From Pseudomonas sp. SID14000 (GTDB lineage Bacteria > Pseudomonadota > Gammaproteobacteria > Pseudomonadales > Pseudomonadaceae), in assembly GCF_002165135.1 (NCBI RefSeq), contig NZ_NFZQ01000003.1:248001-312000 (forward strand): a stretch of 64,000 bases of DNA, read 5' to 3'. The translations under genes and the position numbers were made by a program. How positions within the stretch are numbered: the first letter of the stretch is position 1; each line of letters starts with the position of its first letter. This document shows, in pieces, positions 39,541 through 57,456 of this stretch. The notes beneath the pieces were generated by a model. That model was not told the DNA's origin. It worked only from the letters and a program-made list of their open reading frames with translations, and did not search any database.

Positions 39541-39595
39541 AGTACAGGCTATAGAGATGTTAGACTGCGGACCATGTAACCTCATGCGTACCCCC

Positions 39596-40051
39596 ATGGC
39601 CTACAAACCCTCCCCCGCCCAGCCGCCCTCGGCCCTGCTCCGCCAGGTCCGCCCGCTGCGCCTGCTGCTGAACCAGGCCGAACGCCTGGAGCACCTGCAG
39701 CGTCTGCTGGAAAGCCAGCTGCAACCGGCCGCCCGCGAGCACTGCCATGTGGCGTCGTGGCGCGATGGCACATTGTTGCTGGTGGTAACCGACGGCCACT
39801 GGGCCACCCGCCTGCGCTATCAGCAGAAACGCTTGCTGGCAGCATTACAGGCCATGGAAGCCTTCGGCAACCTCAGGCGTATCCTGTACAAGGTGCAGCC
39901 GCCGCTGGTGCCGGCCAAGCGCGGCGGGCATGCTGCCGAATTGTCCCGCAGCGCCGCCGAAAGCCTGCGCGACACCGCCGATGGCATCACTGACCCCAAG
40001 CTGCGCGCAGCACTGGAACGATTGGCGGCCCACGCCCAGGACAAACCATAA
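39596..40051 (+). CDS. DUF721 (DciA-like) protein
   Basis: 151 aa from ATG 39596 (MAYKPSPAQPP); an ATG four codons earlier (39584) is possible and neither has a clear ribosome site. The DUF721 core is QLQPAAREHCHVASWRDGTL, LLVVTDGHWATRLRYQQKRL and the GNLRRILYKVQP strand. The domain is that of DciA, which loads the replicative helicase in bacteria lacking DnaC, and the position between secA and lpxC is conserved in pseudomonads. The role here is inferred from family. Confidence 0.8.
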   Translation: MAYKPSPAQPPSALLRQVRPLRLLLNQAERLEHLQRLLESQLQPAAREHCHVASWRDGTLLLVVTDGHWATRLRYQQKRLLAALQAMEAFGNLRRILYKVQPPLVPAKRGGHAAELSRSAAESLRDTADGITDPKLRAALERLAAHAQDKP

Positions 40052-40073
40052 AAAAGGCCACCCGAAGGTGGCC
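40050..40073 (-). terminator. Terminator of the lpxC/dcw transcript
   Basis: Stem GGCCACC / GGTGGCC with a CGAA loop (40056-40073). On the minus strand it is followed by six T residues, so it ends transcription of lpxC, 25 bases past its stop. The left edge touches the DUF721 stop codon. Confidence 0.9.
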
Positions 40074-40098
40074 TCAATGAACTAGAGAGTGTTCGAAC

Positions 40099-41093
<995 letters not shown>

Positions 41094-41122
41094 AATCACC
41101 TTTATACCCCTGATAAATTCCA

Positions 41123-42319
41123 TTAATCAGCCTGACGACGCAGGAATGCCGGGATATCGAGGTAGTCCAGGTCATCCTGAGGGTTCAGTTTAGCGGCTGC
41201 GGCAGCACCTGCATGGGCCTGGTTGCGCATTACGGTCGGGCGCTCCAGGTCACGGTAGTTGACCGCAGGCTGCTCTTGGCGAACCGGCGCCGGGTTGGAC
41301 GCCTCATACACCTGCTGGGCAGTCTGCAGGGTGTTGTCGACCACCTTCACAGGCTTCTCGATGCGCGCGCCCAGGCCAGTGGCCACTACGGTCACGTGCA
41401 GCTCGTCACGCATGTCCGGGTCGATCACGGTGCCGACCTTGACCATGGCGTGGTCGGAGGCGAAGGCTTCGATGATGCTACCCACGTCGGAGTACTCACC
41501 CAGCGACAGGTCCGGGCCCGCGGTGATGTTCACCAGGATGCCGCGGGCGCCCTGCAGGTTGACGTCTTCCAGCAGCGGGTTGCGGATCGCTGCCTCGGTG
41601 GCTTCACGCGCACGGTTCGGGCCACTGGCGCAGCCAGTACCCATCATGGCCATGCCCATTTCACCCATCACGGTACGCACGTCGGCGAAGTCGACGTTGA
41701 TCATGCCCGGGCGCTTGATGATATCGGAGATACCGCGCACGGCACCGGCCAGTACGTCGTCAGCCTTGGCGAAGGCGGACAGCAGGCTGGCATCCTTGCC
41801 CAGGATGGTCAGCAGCTTCTCGTTGGGGATGGTGATCAACGAGTCGACGCTTTCGGCCAGCATGCGGATGCCTTCATCGGCGATCTGCATGCGCTTGCGG
41901 CCTTCGAACGGGAACGGACGGGTCACCACGGCAACGGTGAGAATGCCCATTTCCTTGGCCACTTCGGCGATGATCGGCGCTGCACCGGTGCCGGTACCAC
42001 CGCCCATGCCAGTGGTGATGAACACCATGTTGGTGCCCTGCAGCACTTCAGCGATGCGCTCACGGTCTTCCAGTGCGGCCTGACGGCCGACCTCCGGATT
42101 GGCGCCGGCACCCAGGCCCTTGGTCACGCCAGTGCCCAATTGCAGGATGGTGCGCGCGCCGATGTTTTTCAGCGCCTGGGCATCGGTGTTGGCGCAGATG
42201 AATTCCACGCCTTCGATGCTGCTCTTGACCATGTGGTTGACGGCGTTGCCGCCACCACCGCCAACACCGATCACCTTGATGACCGGGCTTTGCGGGATGT
42301 TGTCTACGAGCTCGAACAT
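41123..42319 (-). CDS. ftsZ: FtsZ, cell-division tubulin homologue
   Basis: 398 aa. GTP-binding motif GMGGGTGTGAAP, N-terminal glycine loop GVGGGGGNAVNHM, T7-loop region FADVRTVMGEMGMAMMG, and the C-terminal FtsA/ZipA-binding peptide DYLDIPAFLRRQAD after a variable linker. Forms the Z ring. 55 bases after ftsA, the widest gap between division genes here, where an extra promoter may lie. Confidence 0.99.
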   Translation of the reverse strand: MFELVDNIPQSPVIKVIGVGGGGGNAVNHMVKSSIEGVEFICANTDAQALKNIGARTILQLGTGVTKGLGAGANPEVGRQAALEDRERIAEVLQGTNMVFITTGMGGGTGTGAAPIIAEVAKEMGILTVAVVTRPFPFEGRKRMQIADEGIRMLAESVDSLITIPNEKLLTILGKDASLLSAFAKADDVLAGAVRGISDIIKRPGMINVDFADVRTVMGEMGMAMMGTGCASGPNRAREATEAAIRNPLLEDVNLQGARGILVNITAGPDLSLGEYSDVGSIIEAFASDHAMVKVGTVIDPDMRDELHVTVVATGLGARIEKPVKVVDNTLQTAQQVYEASNPAPVRQEQPAVNYRDLERPTVMRNQAHAGAAAAAKLNPQDDLDYLDIPAFLRRQAD

Positions 42320-42374
42320 TTTCCCTCTCCTTACAGTTCTCTAGTTGTCGCGCCTACCACTACTGCTTTGAAAC

Positions 42375-43631
42375 TTAGAAGTTGCCCTGGACCCAGCGCT
42401 TGAAGCGTTCAAGCACTGGAGCCTTCGGTTCATCGCCATAGCTGTTGTTGCTGCTGTTACCGGTCAGGGGCAGGTCTTCGGTCTGCTTCTGCAGGCCGTA
42501 GGTGAGCAAGCCCACGCCGGTGGAATAGATCGGGTTGCGAACCACGTCGCTAAGCCCCCGAACGCTGTGCGGTACGCCCAGGCGTACCGGCATGTGGAAG
42601 ATTTCCTCGGCCAGTTCCACGGCGCCTTCCATCTTCGCGGTGCCGCCGGTGAGGACGATGCCGGCCGGCACCAGGTCCTCGTAGCCGCTGCGGCGCAGTT
42701 CGGCCTGAATCAGGGTGAAGAGCTCGTCGTAACGTGGCTCCACCACCTCGGCCAAGGCCTGGCGCGACAGCTCGCGCGGTGGGCGATCACCCACGCTCGG
42801 CACCTTGATGGTCTCGCCCGCGCCAGCCAGTTTGGCCAGGGCGCAGGCATAGCGGATCTTGATTTCTTCGGCGTACTGGGTAGGAGTACGCAGGGCCATG
42901 GCGATGTCGTTGGTCACCTGGTCGCCCGCAATCGGGATCACCGCGGTGTGACGGATCGCGCCCTCGGTGAAGATGGCGATGTCGGTGGTGCCGCCACCGA
43001 TGTCCACCAGGCACACGCCCAGCTCTTTTTCATCGTCGGTCAGCACCGAGTAGGCCGAGGCCAGCTGCTCGAGGATGATATCGTCGATTTCCAGGCCGCA
43101 GCGGCGGACGCATTTCTCGATGTTCTGCGCCGCGTTGACCGCGCAGGTGACCACGTGGACCTTGGCTTCCAGACGTACGCCAGACATGCCCAGCGGCTCG
43201 CGCACGCCTTCCTGGTTGTCGATCACGTAGTCCTGCGGCAGGGTATGCAGCACGCGCTGGTCGGCCGGGATGGCCACGGCCTGGGCGGCGTCAAGTACGC
43301 GTTCCAGGTCGGCCAGGCTGACCTCGCGGTCGCGGATGGCGACGATGCCGTGAGAGTTCAGGCTGCGGATGTGATTGCCTGCCACGCCGACGAAGGCCGA
43401 GTGGATACGGCAGCCGGCCATCAGCTGTGCCTCTTCCACGGCGCGCTGGATCGACTGCACGGTGGACTCGATGTTCACCACCACGCCTTTTTTCAGGCCG
43501 CGGGACGGATGGGTACCGATCCCGACGATTTCCAGGGTGCCGTCCTCGCCCACTTCGCCCACCAGCGCCACCACCTTGGAGGTGCCGATGTCCAGCCCGA
43601 CGATCATTTTGCCGCTATGCGCGTTTGCCAT
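42375..43631 (-). CDS. ftsA: FtsA, actin-like divisome protein
   Basis: 418 aa from ATG 43631 (AGGACC upstream). Actin-fold phosphate loops DIGTSKVVALVGE and DIGGGTTDIAIF, GIVLTGGTAKMEG, and a C-terminal amphipathic membrane-targeting helix (VLERFKRWVQGNF). Tethers FtsZ to the membrane and recruits later division proteins. Starts 14 bases after ftsQ. Confidence 0.98.
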   Translation of the reverse strand: MANAHSGKMIVGLDIGTSKVVALVGEVGEDGTLEIVGIGTHPSRGLKKGVVVNIESTVQSIQRAVEEAQLMAGCRIHSAFVGVAGNHIRSLNSHGIVAIRDREVSLADLERVLDAAQAVAIPADQRVLHTLPQDYVIDNQEGVREPLGMSGVRLEAKVHVVTCAVNAAQNIEKCVRRCGLEIDDIILEQLASAYSVLTDDEKELGVCLVDIGGGTTDIAIFTEGAIRHTAVIPIAGDQVTNDIAMALRTPTQYAEEIKIRYACALAKLAGAGETIKVPSVGDRPPRELSRQALAEVVEPRYDELFTLIQAELRRSGYEDLVPAGIVLTGGTAKMEGAVELAEEIFHMPVRLGVPHSVRGLSDVVRNPIYSTGVGLLTYGLQKQTEDLPLTGNSSNNSYGDEPKAPVLERFKRWVQGNF

Positions 43632-43645
43632 GGTCCTGCCTCTCT

Positions 43646-44515
43646 CTAATTCTTCGCAACGGCGGGTTGGGCCGTCGTCGGTGCAATCGGTTCCCGCCAA
43701 CCAACGGCAAGTCCGTTGGAGTAACGCAGATCAATGCGGGCGATAGTGGTGATCTGGTCTTTGAGTGTTTTGTCGTATATGGCAATGAAACGGCGCATTT
43801 TCTCCACCAGATGGTCGCGCCCCAGCAGCAGCTCGATACCCGGCCCGGCGCTGCTCGCGCCTGTGGTCAGGAACCAACTGCCTCGCTCGCGCAGCTCCAG
43901 GCGAGCGATGGAAAAGCCCAGGGGGCGCAGCATCTGGCTCAATACCTGATACTGCTGCATCACTTGTTGCTGAGCACGCTGCGGCCCGGCCAGCTGCGGC
44001 AGGTGCTCGTAGTTGGCCAGCTCGCGCGGGGTGAAGGCCTGGCCCTGGTTGTTGAGCAAGGCCTCATCACCCCAGCGTGCCACCGGCAACTGTTCTTCCA
44101 GGCGGATCACCACTTCGTCGGGCCATACCCGGCGCACTTCGGCATGGGCGATCCACGGCATCTGCTCGAGCTCTGCACGCATCGCCGGCAGGTCGACGCT
44201 GAAGAAGCTCGCCGCCACGTAGGGCGCGATACGCTGCTGCACCGACTGCTGGCTGATATAGCTGAGGTCGCCCTGCACGTCGATCTTGGTTATCGGCCGG
44301 TCCGCGTATGGCATCAGCCGAATGGCGCCCTCGTAGGCGCCGAACCCGGCCGCCACCAGCAGCGCCGGCCACAGCAGGCGCTTGAGGCCACCCAGGCTTG
44401 GCCGCGGCAGGCGCGCCGATACGGGCTCGTCGGCCACCAGCCTGCTGGCACCACGCGGCACCGGCTTGCTACGGCCGGTAACGGGTTGCTGCTGACGTAT
44501 CATCGCGCCTTGCAT
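43646..44515 (-). CDS. ftsQ: FtsQ, divisome scaffold protein
   Basis: 289 aa. The start [14 protein letters not shown] aligns with the pattern recalled for P. aeruginosa FtsQ; a Met at codon 5 is an alternative. Cytoplasmic basic tail ~1-45, one membrane helix (~46-68), then periplasmic POTRA ([20 protein letters not shown]) and FtsQ beta domains. Binds FtsB/FtsL. Five bases after ddl. Confidence 0.97.
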   Translation of the reverse strand: MQGAMIRQQQPVTGRSKPVPRGASRLVADEPVSARLPRPSLGGLKRLLWPALLVAAGFGAYEGAIRLMPYADRPITKIDVQGDLSYISQQSVQQRIAPYVAASFFSVDLPAMRAELEQMPWIAHAEVRRVWPDEVVIRLEEQLPVARWGDEALLNNQGQAFTPRELANYEHLPQLAGPQRAQQQVMQQYQVLSQMLRPLGFSIARLELRERGSWFLTTGASSAGPGIELLLGRDHLVEKMRRFIAIYDKTLKDQITTIARIDLRYSNGLAVGWREPIAPTTAQPAVAKN

Positions 44516-44520
44516 GGTTG

Positions 44521-46914
<2,394 letters not shown>

Positions 46915-46922
<8 letters not shown>

Positions 46923-47994
46923 GGGCCACCTCCAGGCAGATATCGACCACGGTGCTGGTTGCGGCAGGTTTGGCCAGGCGCCGTGCGGTGCCTGCCATGA
47001 CGTTGAGTTTCTCGGGTTGCATCAGCACCTCGTTCAGGCGTTCAGCGAGCTGCGCTGCGCCAGTCGTCGCTTGTGGCATCAGGAAGGCAGCGCCTTCCCG
47101 GGCCAGATATTGGGCGTTGTGGGTCTGGTGATCGTCGATCGCGTGGGGCAATGGCACCAGCACCGAAGGCAGGCCCGCTGCCGCCAGCTCGCTGACGGTC
47201 AGGGCGCCGGCACGGCACACCACCAGGTCGGCCCAGCCATAGGCTTGGGCCATGTCCTTGATGAAGGGCTCTACCTGAGCCTCGACGCCCACCTCTTGAT
47301 AACGCTCGGCGGTGATCGGCGCGTGCTGCTTGCCAGCCTGGTGGAACACCTCTGGCCGCAGCGCAGCAGGCACTTCGGACAGGGCCTTAGGCAACAATTT
47401 GTTCAATGGTTCCGCACCCAGGCTGCCACCGAGCACCAACAGACGTGCACGGCGCTCGACCAGGGGCGCGCGTTGCGCGTCCATGAACAGCTCCTGGCGC
47501 ACCGGGTTGCCGGTGGTGCGACGTTTGTCGCTTGCCTCGAAGGTGTTCGGGAAAGCTTCGCAGACCCGCGCAGAGAGTGGCACCAGCAACCGATTGGCGG
47601 TACCGGCCCGGGCGTTCTGCTCGTGGATGACCAGCGGCACGCCGCACAACCGCGCAGCCACACCGCCGGGGCCGGTCACGTAGCCACCGAAGCCGAGCAC
47701 GCACACCGGTTTGAGCTGGCGCATGATGCGCCGCGCCTGCAGCACGGCCTTGACCAGGGTGAACGGCGCCTTGAGCAACGACAGTTTGCTCTTGCCTCGC
47801 AGGCCGCTTACCTGGATCAGGTGCAACGGCAGGCCAGCCTGGGGCACCAGTTCGTTCTCGATGCCACGCGGGGTGCCCAGCCAGTGCACGCTGTAACCGC
47901 GTGCCTGGAATTCACGGGCGCAGGCCAAGGCCGGGAACACGTGGCCCCCGGTACCGCCCGCCATGATCAGTACGTTCTTGCCGTCAGCGGCCAT
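46915..47994 (-). CDS. murG: MurG, lipid II-forming GlcNAc transferase
   Basis: 359 aa from [14 protein letters not shown] at 47994. Glycine loops [12 protein letters not shown] and [14 protein letters not shown]-GlcNAc site [14 protein letters not shown] and [20 protein letters not shown]. Converts lipid I to lipid II at the inner face of the membrane. Starts 11 bases inside the end of ftsW and runs 8 bases into murC. Confidence 0.98.
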
Positions 47995-49198
47995 GATTGG
48001 TCTCCTCGGCAAAATCGCTTTCGCTGAATTCGTGTTCCTCGCTGCCAAGGTGCGTGCGGCTTTCCCACTCGATACGCAGCAACAGCCCCACGCAGGCACA
48101 GCAGATCACCAACGAACTGCCCCCATAGCTGAGGAACGGCAGGGTCAGGCCCTTGGTCGGCAGCAGGCCGACGTTCACGCCGATGTTGATCAGGAACTGG
48201 CCGATCCACAGGAATGCCAGCCCGAATGCGACATAGGCGGCAAAGAACTGCTTGGCTTTTTCGGCCCACAGGCCGATATACAGGGCACGCACGGTCACGA
48301 ACACGAACAGCGCGATGGTCAGCAACGAGCCGACCACGCCGAGTTCTTCGGCCAGTACCGAGAACACGAAGTCGGTGTGTGCTTCAGGCAGGTAGAACTG
48401 CTTCTGCACACTGTTGCCCAGGCCAACGCCCAGCCACTCGCCACGGCCGAAGGCAATAAGCGCCTGGGTCAGCTGGTAGCCCGAACCGAACTGGTCGGAC
48501 CAGGGGTCGGTAAAGGTGATCAGGCGCGCCATGCGGTACGGCTGCGCCTGCACCAGGACGAACACCGCGACCACCGCCAGCACCACCATCAGGCTGAAGC
48601 GGAACAGCCCCACCCCGCCAAGGAACAGCATGGCCGCGGCCGCGCCCATCATCACCACGGTGGCACCGAAGTCCGGCTCCATCAGCAACAGGGCAGCCAT
48701 GGGCAGCAGCACGATGAAGGGTTTGAAGAAGCCCATCCAGGTTTCGCGCACCTCGGTCTGCCGGCGTACCAGGTAGCCGGCCAGGTAGATGACCACGAAC
48801 ACCTTGGCGATTTCCGAAGGCTGGACGTTGAAGAAGCTGAAACCGATCCAGCGCATGGAGCCGTTCACTTCACGACCGATGCCGGGCACCAGCACCAGCA
48901 CCAGCAGGCCGAAGGCACCCAGCAGCATCAGGAAGCCCATGCGCTGCCAGGTGGCGATCGGCACCAGCATGGTGGCGCCACAGGCAACCAGGCCGAGGAA
49001 CACGTACACCAGGTGGCGGAACATGTGGTAAAGCGGGTTGCCCGACTGCACCGCAGCCACTTCCGAGGACGCCGAGGTGATCATCACCAGGCCCAGGCCC
49101 AGCAATGCCAGGCAGCCGGCGAGCATTGGAAAGTCCAGGTCGATGCCACGGCCGCTGATCAGCGGCGACGGGTAAGGCTTGAGGATGCCGAAGATCAT
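47984..49198 (-). CDS. ftsW: FtsW, SEDS-family septal glycan polymerase
   Basis: 404 aa from MIFGILKPYPSP at 49198. About ten membrane helices with SEDS motifs: GREVNGSMRWI (loop with the functional Arg/Asn), QPSEIAKVFVVIYLA, ALIAFGRGEWLGVGLGNSVQ, LPFLSYGGSSLVI. Polymerises glycan strands with FtsI. Overlaps murD by four bases and murG by eleven. Confidence 0.98.
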   Translation of the reverse strand: MIFGILKPYPSPLISGRGIDLDFPMLAGCLALLGLGLVMITSASSEVAAVQSGNPLYHMFRHLVYVFLGLVACGATMLVPIATWQRMGFLMLLGAFGLLVLVLVPGIGREVNGSMRWIGFSFFNVQPSEIAKVFVVIYLAGYLVRRQTEVRETWMGFFKPFIVLLPMAALLLMEPDFGATVVMMGAAAAMLFLGGVGLFRFSLMVVLAVVAVFVLVQAQPYRMARLITFTDPWSDQFGSGYQLTQALIAFGRGEWLGVGLGNSVQKQFYLPEAHTDFVFSVLAEELGVVGSLLTIALFVFVTVRALYIGLWAEKAKQFFAAYVAFGLAFLWIGQFLINIGVNVGLLPTKGLTLPFLSYGGSSLVICCACVGLLLRIEWESRTHLGSEEHEFSESDFAEETNHGR

Positions 49199-50547
49199 GC
49201 AAGGCCTCCCGCTGCCTGGGCAAACAGGCGCCCGCGTTCTTCGAAGTTCTTGAACATGTCGAGGCTGGCGCATGCCGGCGACAGCAGCACGGCATCACCC
49301 GCACGGGCCAGTTCGGCGCACTGTTGCACGGCGTCGTCGAGGGTTTTCACGCGTACCAGTTGCACCCCATCGCCCAGAGCTTCGGCCAGGCGCTCGGCAT
49401 CACGACCAAGCAGTACCACGGCGCGGCAGAAGCGCTTGACCGGCTCACGCAGCGCGGCGAAATCGGCGCCCTTGCCATCGCCACCGGCGATCAGCACCAG
49501 CTTGCCCTCGATGTCGGCACCCAGGCCTTCGATAGCGGCCAGGGCAGCGCCGACGTTGGTGGCCTTGGAGTCGTCGTACCAGTTTACGCCGTTGCGCTCG
49601 CGCACCCACTGGCAACGATGGGCCAGGCCAGCGAACTCGCGCAGCGCCTCGAGCATCGGTTCGAACGGCAGGCCGGCAGCGTGCCCCAGGGTCAACGCCG
49701 CCAAGGCGTTGCTCTGGTTGTGGGCGCCACGGATCTTCAGTTCACGCGCCGGCATCAGCGCCTGGAACTCGAACGCCAGGTATTTCTCGCCGTCCACTTC
49801 GCGCAGGCCGAAAGCCTTGAAGTCCGGCTGGTTGAGGCCGAAGGTCCAGCACGGTCGGCCTTCCACCGGCAGCGGCCTGCTCAGCGCGTCCTGGCGGTTG
49901 ACCACGACCTGGCGGGCACCACGGAAGATCCGGTGCTTGGCCAGGTGGTAGGCCGGCAGACCGCTGTAGCGGTCCATGTGGTCTTCGCTGATGTTCAACA
50001 CGGTGGCCACTTCAGCGTTGAGCTGGTCCGTGGTTTCCAGCTGGAAGCTGGACAGTTCCAGCACGTACAGCTCGACGTCATCGGCCAGCAGGTCCAGCGC
50101 CGGGGTACCGAGGTTGCCGCCCACCGCCACGCGCTTGCCCGCCTTGGCGGCCATTTCGCCGACCAGGGTGGTGACGGTGCTCTTGGCGTTGGAGCCGCTG
50201 ATGGCAATGATCGGGGCCTTGGCGTAGCGGGCGAACAGTTCGATATCGCCAGACAGCTTCACACCACGCGCGGCCGCCTGCTGCAGGGCCGGGGTAGCCA
50301 GGGCCAGGCCAGGGCTTACGTACAGTTCGCTGGCGCGACACAGGAAGTCCACGTCCAGTTCACCACAGCGCACTTCCACCTGCGGGTAATCACGGCGCAG
50401 GGTGTCCAGTTCCGGCGGTTGCTCGCGGGTGTCGGCGACCGCAAAGGCAATGCCCCGGCTCGCCAGGAAGCGAACCAGGGACATGCCGCTCTTGCCGAGG
50501 CCGACAACGATGCGGAATTGGTCGGAAGCGATCAAAGACACGCTCAT
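49195..50547 (-). CDS. murD: MurD, UDP-MurNAc-L-Ala--D-glutamate ligase
   Basis: 450 aa. N-terminal VVGLGKSGMSLVRFLASRG; ATP loop ISGSNAKSTVTTLVGEM; NISEDHMDRY; YDDSKATNVGAALAAIEGL. Adds D-Glu to the stem peptide. Starts directly at the mraY stop (no gap) and overlaps ftsW by four bases. Confidence 0.98.
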   Translation of the reverse strand: MSVSLIASDQFRIVVGLGKSGMSLVRFLASRGIAFAVADTREQPPELDTLRRDYPQVEVRCGELDVDFLCRASELYVSPGLALATPALQQAAARGVKLSGDIELFARYAKAPIIAISGSNAKSTVTTLVGEMAAKAGKRVAVGGNLGTPALDLLADDVELYVLELSSFQLETTDQLNAEVATVLNISEDHMDRYSGLPAYHLAKHRIFRGARQVVVNRQDALSRPLPVEGRPCWTFGLNQPDFKAFGLREVDGEKYLAFEFQALMPARELKIRGAHNQSNALAALTLGHAAGLPFEPMLEALREFAGLAHRCQWVRERNGVNWYDDSKATNVGAALAAIEGLGADIEGKLVLIAGGDGKGADFAALREPVKRFCRAVVLLGRDAERLAEALGDGVQLVRVKTLDDAVQQCAELARAGDAVLLSPACASLDMFKNFEERGRLFAQAAGGLA

Positions 50548-51630
50548 CTACCTCAGTTTCAGGGTTGCAAGGCCGATCAGCACCAGGATCACGGTGATGA
50601 TCCAGAAGCGGACGATCACCCGTGGCTCTGGCCAGCCCTTGAGTTCAAAGTGGTGGTGGATCGGCGCCATGCGGAACACGCGCTTGCCGGTCAGCTTGAA
50701 GGAGGCAACCTGGATCACCACCGACAGGGTTTCCATGACGAACACGCCACCCATGATGAACAGCACGATTTCCTGGCGGACGATCACGGCGATGGTGCCC
50801 AGCGCGGCGCCCAGCGCCAGCGCGCCGACGTCACCCATGAACACCTGCGCCGGGTAGGTGTTGAACCACAGGAAGCCCAGGCCGGCACCGATCAGCGCGC
50901 CGCAGAACACGATCAGCTCGCCCGAGCCCGGCACATAGGGAATCAGCAGGTATTCGGCGAACTTCACGTTGCCCGACAGGTAGCAGAAGATGCCCAGGGC
51001 ACCGCCGACCATCACCGTCGGCATGATCGCCAGGCCGTCGAGGCCGTCGGTGAGGTTGACCGCGTTGCTCGAACCGACAATGACGAAGTAAGTCAGCACG
51101 ACGAAACCGATGCCCAGCGGAATGGTGACATCCTTGACGAACGGCAGGATCAGCGTGGTTTCGACGCTGGTCGGTGCAGTCTTGTACAGGAAGATGGCTG
51201 CAGCCAGGCCGAATACCGACTGCCAGAAGTACTTCCAGCGGCTCGGCAGGCCACGCGAGTTCTTTTCGATCACCTTGCGGTAGTCGTCGACCCAGCCGAT
51301 GGCACCGAACGCCAGGGTAACGATCAGCACAACCCACACGTAGCGGTTGGTCAGGTCGGCCCACAGCAGGGTGCTGACGGCGATGGCAGACAGGATCAGC
51401 GCCCCACCCATGGTCGGGGTTCCGGACTTGGACAAGTGCGATTGCGGGCCGTCGTTACGCACGGCCTGGCCGATCTGGCGAATTTGCAGGGTACGAATCA
51501 TCCACGGCCCCAGCCACAGCGCCAGGGACAACGCGGTCAGCACACCCAGGATCCCGCGCAGGGACAGGTACTGGAAGACCGCGAAGCCTTTGTGGAACTG
51601 TTGCAGATACTCGGCCAACAGCAGCAGCAT
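50548..51630 (-). CDS. mraY: MraY, phospho-MurNAc-pentapeptide translocase
   Basis: 360 aa from [16 protein letters not shown] at 51630. Ten-helix membrane enzyme with [14 protein letters not shown], the active-site [10 protein letters not shown], and the [11 protein letters not shown] loop. Transfers phospho-MurNAc-pentapeptide to undecaprenyl phosphate (lipid I). Its ATG shares one base with the murF stop (TAATG). Confidence 0.99.
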   Translation of the reverse strand: MLLLLAEYLQQFHKGFAVFQYLSLRGILGVLTALSLALWLGPWMIRTLQIRQIGQAVRNDGPQSHLSKSGTPTMGGALILSAIAVSTLLWADLTNRYVWVVLIVTLAFGAIGWVDDYRKVIEKNSRGLPSRWKYFWQSVFGLAAAIFLYKTAPTSVETTLILPFVKDVTIPLGIGFVVLTYFVIVGSSNAVNLTDGLDGLAIMPTVMVGGALGIFCYLSGNVKFAEYLLIPYVPGSGELIVFCGALIGAGLGFLWFNTYPAQVFMGDVGALALGAALGTIAVIVRQEIVLFIMGGVFVMETLSVVIQVASFKLTGKRVFRMAPIHHHFELKGWPEPRVIVRFWIITVILVLIGLATLKLR

Positions 51631-52989
51631 TAATGTTTCTCCCCGCTGGCACCGCACAATGCCGCCACGACGTTTTCCATCGCAGCGCTGCGCGAGCCCT
51701 TGATCAAGATAGTGGTGTCGCTGGCATTCTCGGCGCCAACGGCTTCGATAAGCTCAGCTTGAGTAGCGAAATGGCGGCCATTGGCACCGAACGCCTTGAC
51801 CGCGTGTGTCATGTTGGAACCCACTGCGTACAGGGCGTCCACCTTGCCCCGCGCGTAGTCACCCACCTGACGGTGGCCTTCTTCCGCCCATTGCCCCAGT
51901 TCGCCGATATCCCCAAGCACCAGGATGGTGCGCCCGGAAAAGCCGGCGAGTATATCAATGGCTGCGCACATGGAGGTGGGATTTGCGTTGTAACTGTCAT
52001 CAATCACGCGCACACCGTTTGGCGCGATCTGCGCCACTGTGCGGCCCTTGACCGGTTGCACGGCAGCCAGGCCGGCGGCGATGCCGCTCAGGCTCAGACC
52101 AACGGCATGGGCAGCGGCGGCGGCAGCCAGGGCGTTACTGACGTTATGGGTACCCAGCAGGTTCAACTGCACCGCCACCTTGCCATCAGGCCCATGCAGG
52201 GTGAACGACGGGCAACCACGGGCATCACGGCCGATGTCGCTGGCATGGAAGTCAGCCTGCGGGTTGTCCAGGGCAAAGCTGAAGATGCGGTGGTTGCCGG
52301 CACGCTTGCGCCAGATATCGAAGGCCTTGTCGGCCAGGTTGAGGATGGCGGTGCCGCCCTCGCCCAGGCCTTCGAGGATCTCGCCCTTGGCTTCGACGAT
52401 CTTTTCCGGGCCGCCGAACTCGCCAACGTGGGCGGTACCGGCGTTGTTGATGATGACCACCTGAGGCCGGGTCAGGCCAACGGTGTAGCGAATCTCGCCG
52501 ATGCGCGAGGCGCCCAGTTCGATCACCGCGGCGCTGTGCTCGGGGGCGATCTCCAGCAGGGTCAGCGGCGCGCCGAGGTCGTTGTTCAGGTTGCCGCGGG
52601 TGGCGTGCACCAGGCCACGGGTGCGCAGAATGCTGGCGAGCATCTCCTTGACCGTGGTCTTGCCGCTGGAACCGGTAATGGCCACCACTGGTTTGTCAAA
52701 GGCAGCACGGTTCAGCGCGCCGAGCTGGCCGAGGGCCAGGCGGCAATCGGCGACCAGCAGCTGCGGCAGGTCGACATTGGTTACTTCACGCTCGACCAGG
52801 GCCGCGACAGCGCCTTTGGCCTTCACGTCGGCCAGGAAGTCGTGGCCATCGAAGCGCGGGCCGGCCAGGGCGACGAACAGTTGCCCGGAGCCTACGCTGC
52901 GGCTGTCGATGCTGACGCCGGTGAACGTGGCGTCGGCACCGACTTGTCGACCACTCAGTGCTGTGGTCAGCTGGCTGAGTGACATCGGT

Positions 52990-52997
<8 letters not shown>
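51630..52997 (-). CDS. murF: MurF, D-Ala-D-Ala-adding ligase
   Basis: 455 aa from ATG 52997 (GGGAGG eight bases upstream). [19 protein letters not shown] loop; [29 protein letters not shown]. Completes the pentapeptide using the dipeptide from Ddl. Overlaps the murE end by eight bases. Confidence 0.98.
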
Positions 52998-56508
<3,511 letters not shown>

Positions 56509-56512
<4 letters not shown>

Positions 56513-57456
56513 CGCAGCTTCTCCGCCACCCGCATCACGGCGCTGCGCGCCCGCGGGTTGGCCTTGAGCTCTTCGTCGGAGGCGAACTGAGCCTTGCCGA
56601 TGAGCTTGATTTTCGGCTCGAAGACCTTGTGCTGTACCGGCAGGTTGCGCGGCAGGTTGTCAGCCTCGCCCTTGGCCAGTTTGCGCATGAACAGTTTGAC
56701 GATGCGGTCTTCCAGCGAGTGGAAGCTGATCACCGCCAGGCGGCCACCCACTTCCAGCGCATCGATCGCGGCTTCGAGGCCCGCCTCGAGGTCACCCAGT
56801 TCGTTGTTGACGTGAATACGCAGCCCCTGGAAGGCGCGGGTCGCCGGGTTCTTGCCTTTCTCCCAGGCCGGGTTGGCCACCTTCAGCACCTCGGCGAGGT
56901 CGCCGGTGCGAGTGAACGGTTGCTGTTCGCGGCGCTGCACCACGGCGCGGGCCATGCGCTTGGCGAAACGCTCTTCGCCGTACTCCTTGAACACGCGGGC
57001 GATTTCTTCTTCAGGCGCAGTGGCGATGAACTCGGCGGCACTGATGCCCTGGTCCGGGTTCATGCGCATGTCCAGCGGGCCATCGTTGAGGAAGCTGAAG
57101 CCCCGCTCAGGGTCATCCAGTTGCGGCGAGGACACGCCCAGGTCCAGCAATACGCCGCTGACCTTGCCATCCAGGCCGCGCTCGGCCACTTCCGCGCCCA
57201 GCTCGGCAAAGCTGCGCTGCACAATGACAAAGCGGCCGTCTTCGGCCGCCAGCGCTTGCCCCGTGGCAATCGCCTGTGGATCTTTGTCGAAACCCAGCAG
57301 CCGCCCTTGCGGCCCGAGTTTGCTGAGAATCAGCCGGCTGTGCCCGCCACGGCCGAAGGTGCCGTCCAGATAGCAACCGTCGGCGCGCAGGGCCAATGCC
57401 TCGACAGCTTCGTCGAGCAGAACGGTAATGTGGTTGAAGCCGCTATCTATGGTCAC
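56509..57456 (-). CDS. rsmH: RsmH, 16S rRNA m4C1402 methyltransferase
   Basis: 315 aa from a GTG start overlapping the mraZ stop (GTGA). SAM loop [39 protein letters not shown], and the C-terminal [16 protein letters not shown]4-methylates C1402 of 16S rRNA; RsmI (58644) adds the 2'-O-methyl group to the same nucleotide. Both enzymes for that base are encoded within 3 kb. Confidence 0.97.
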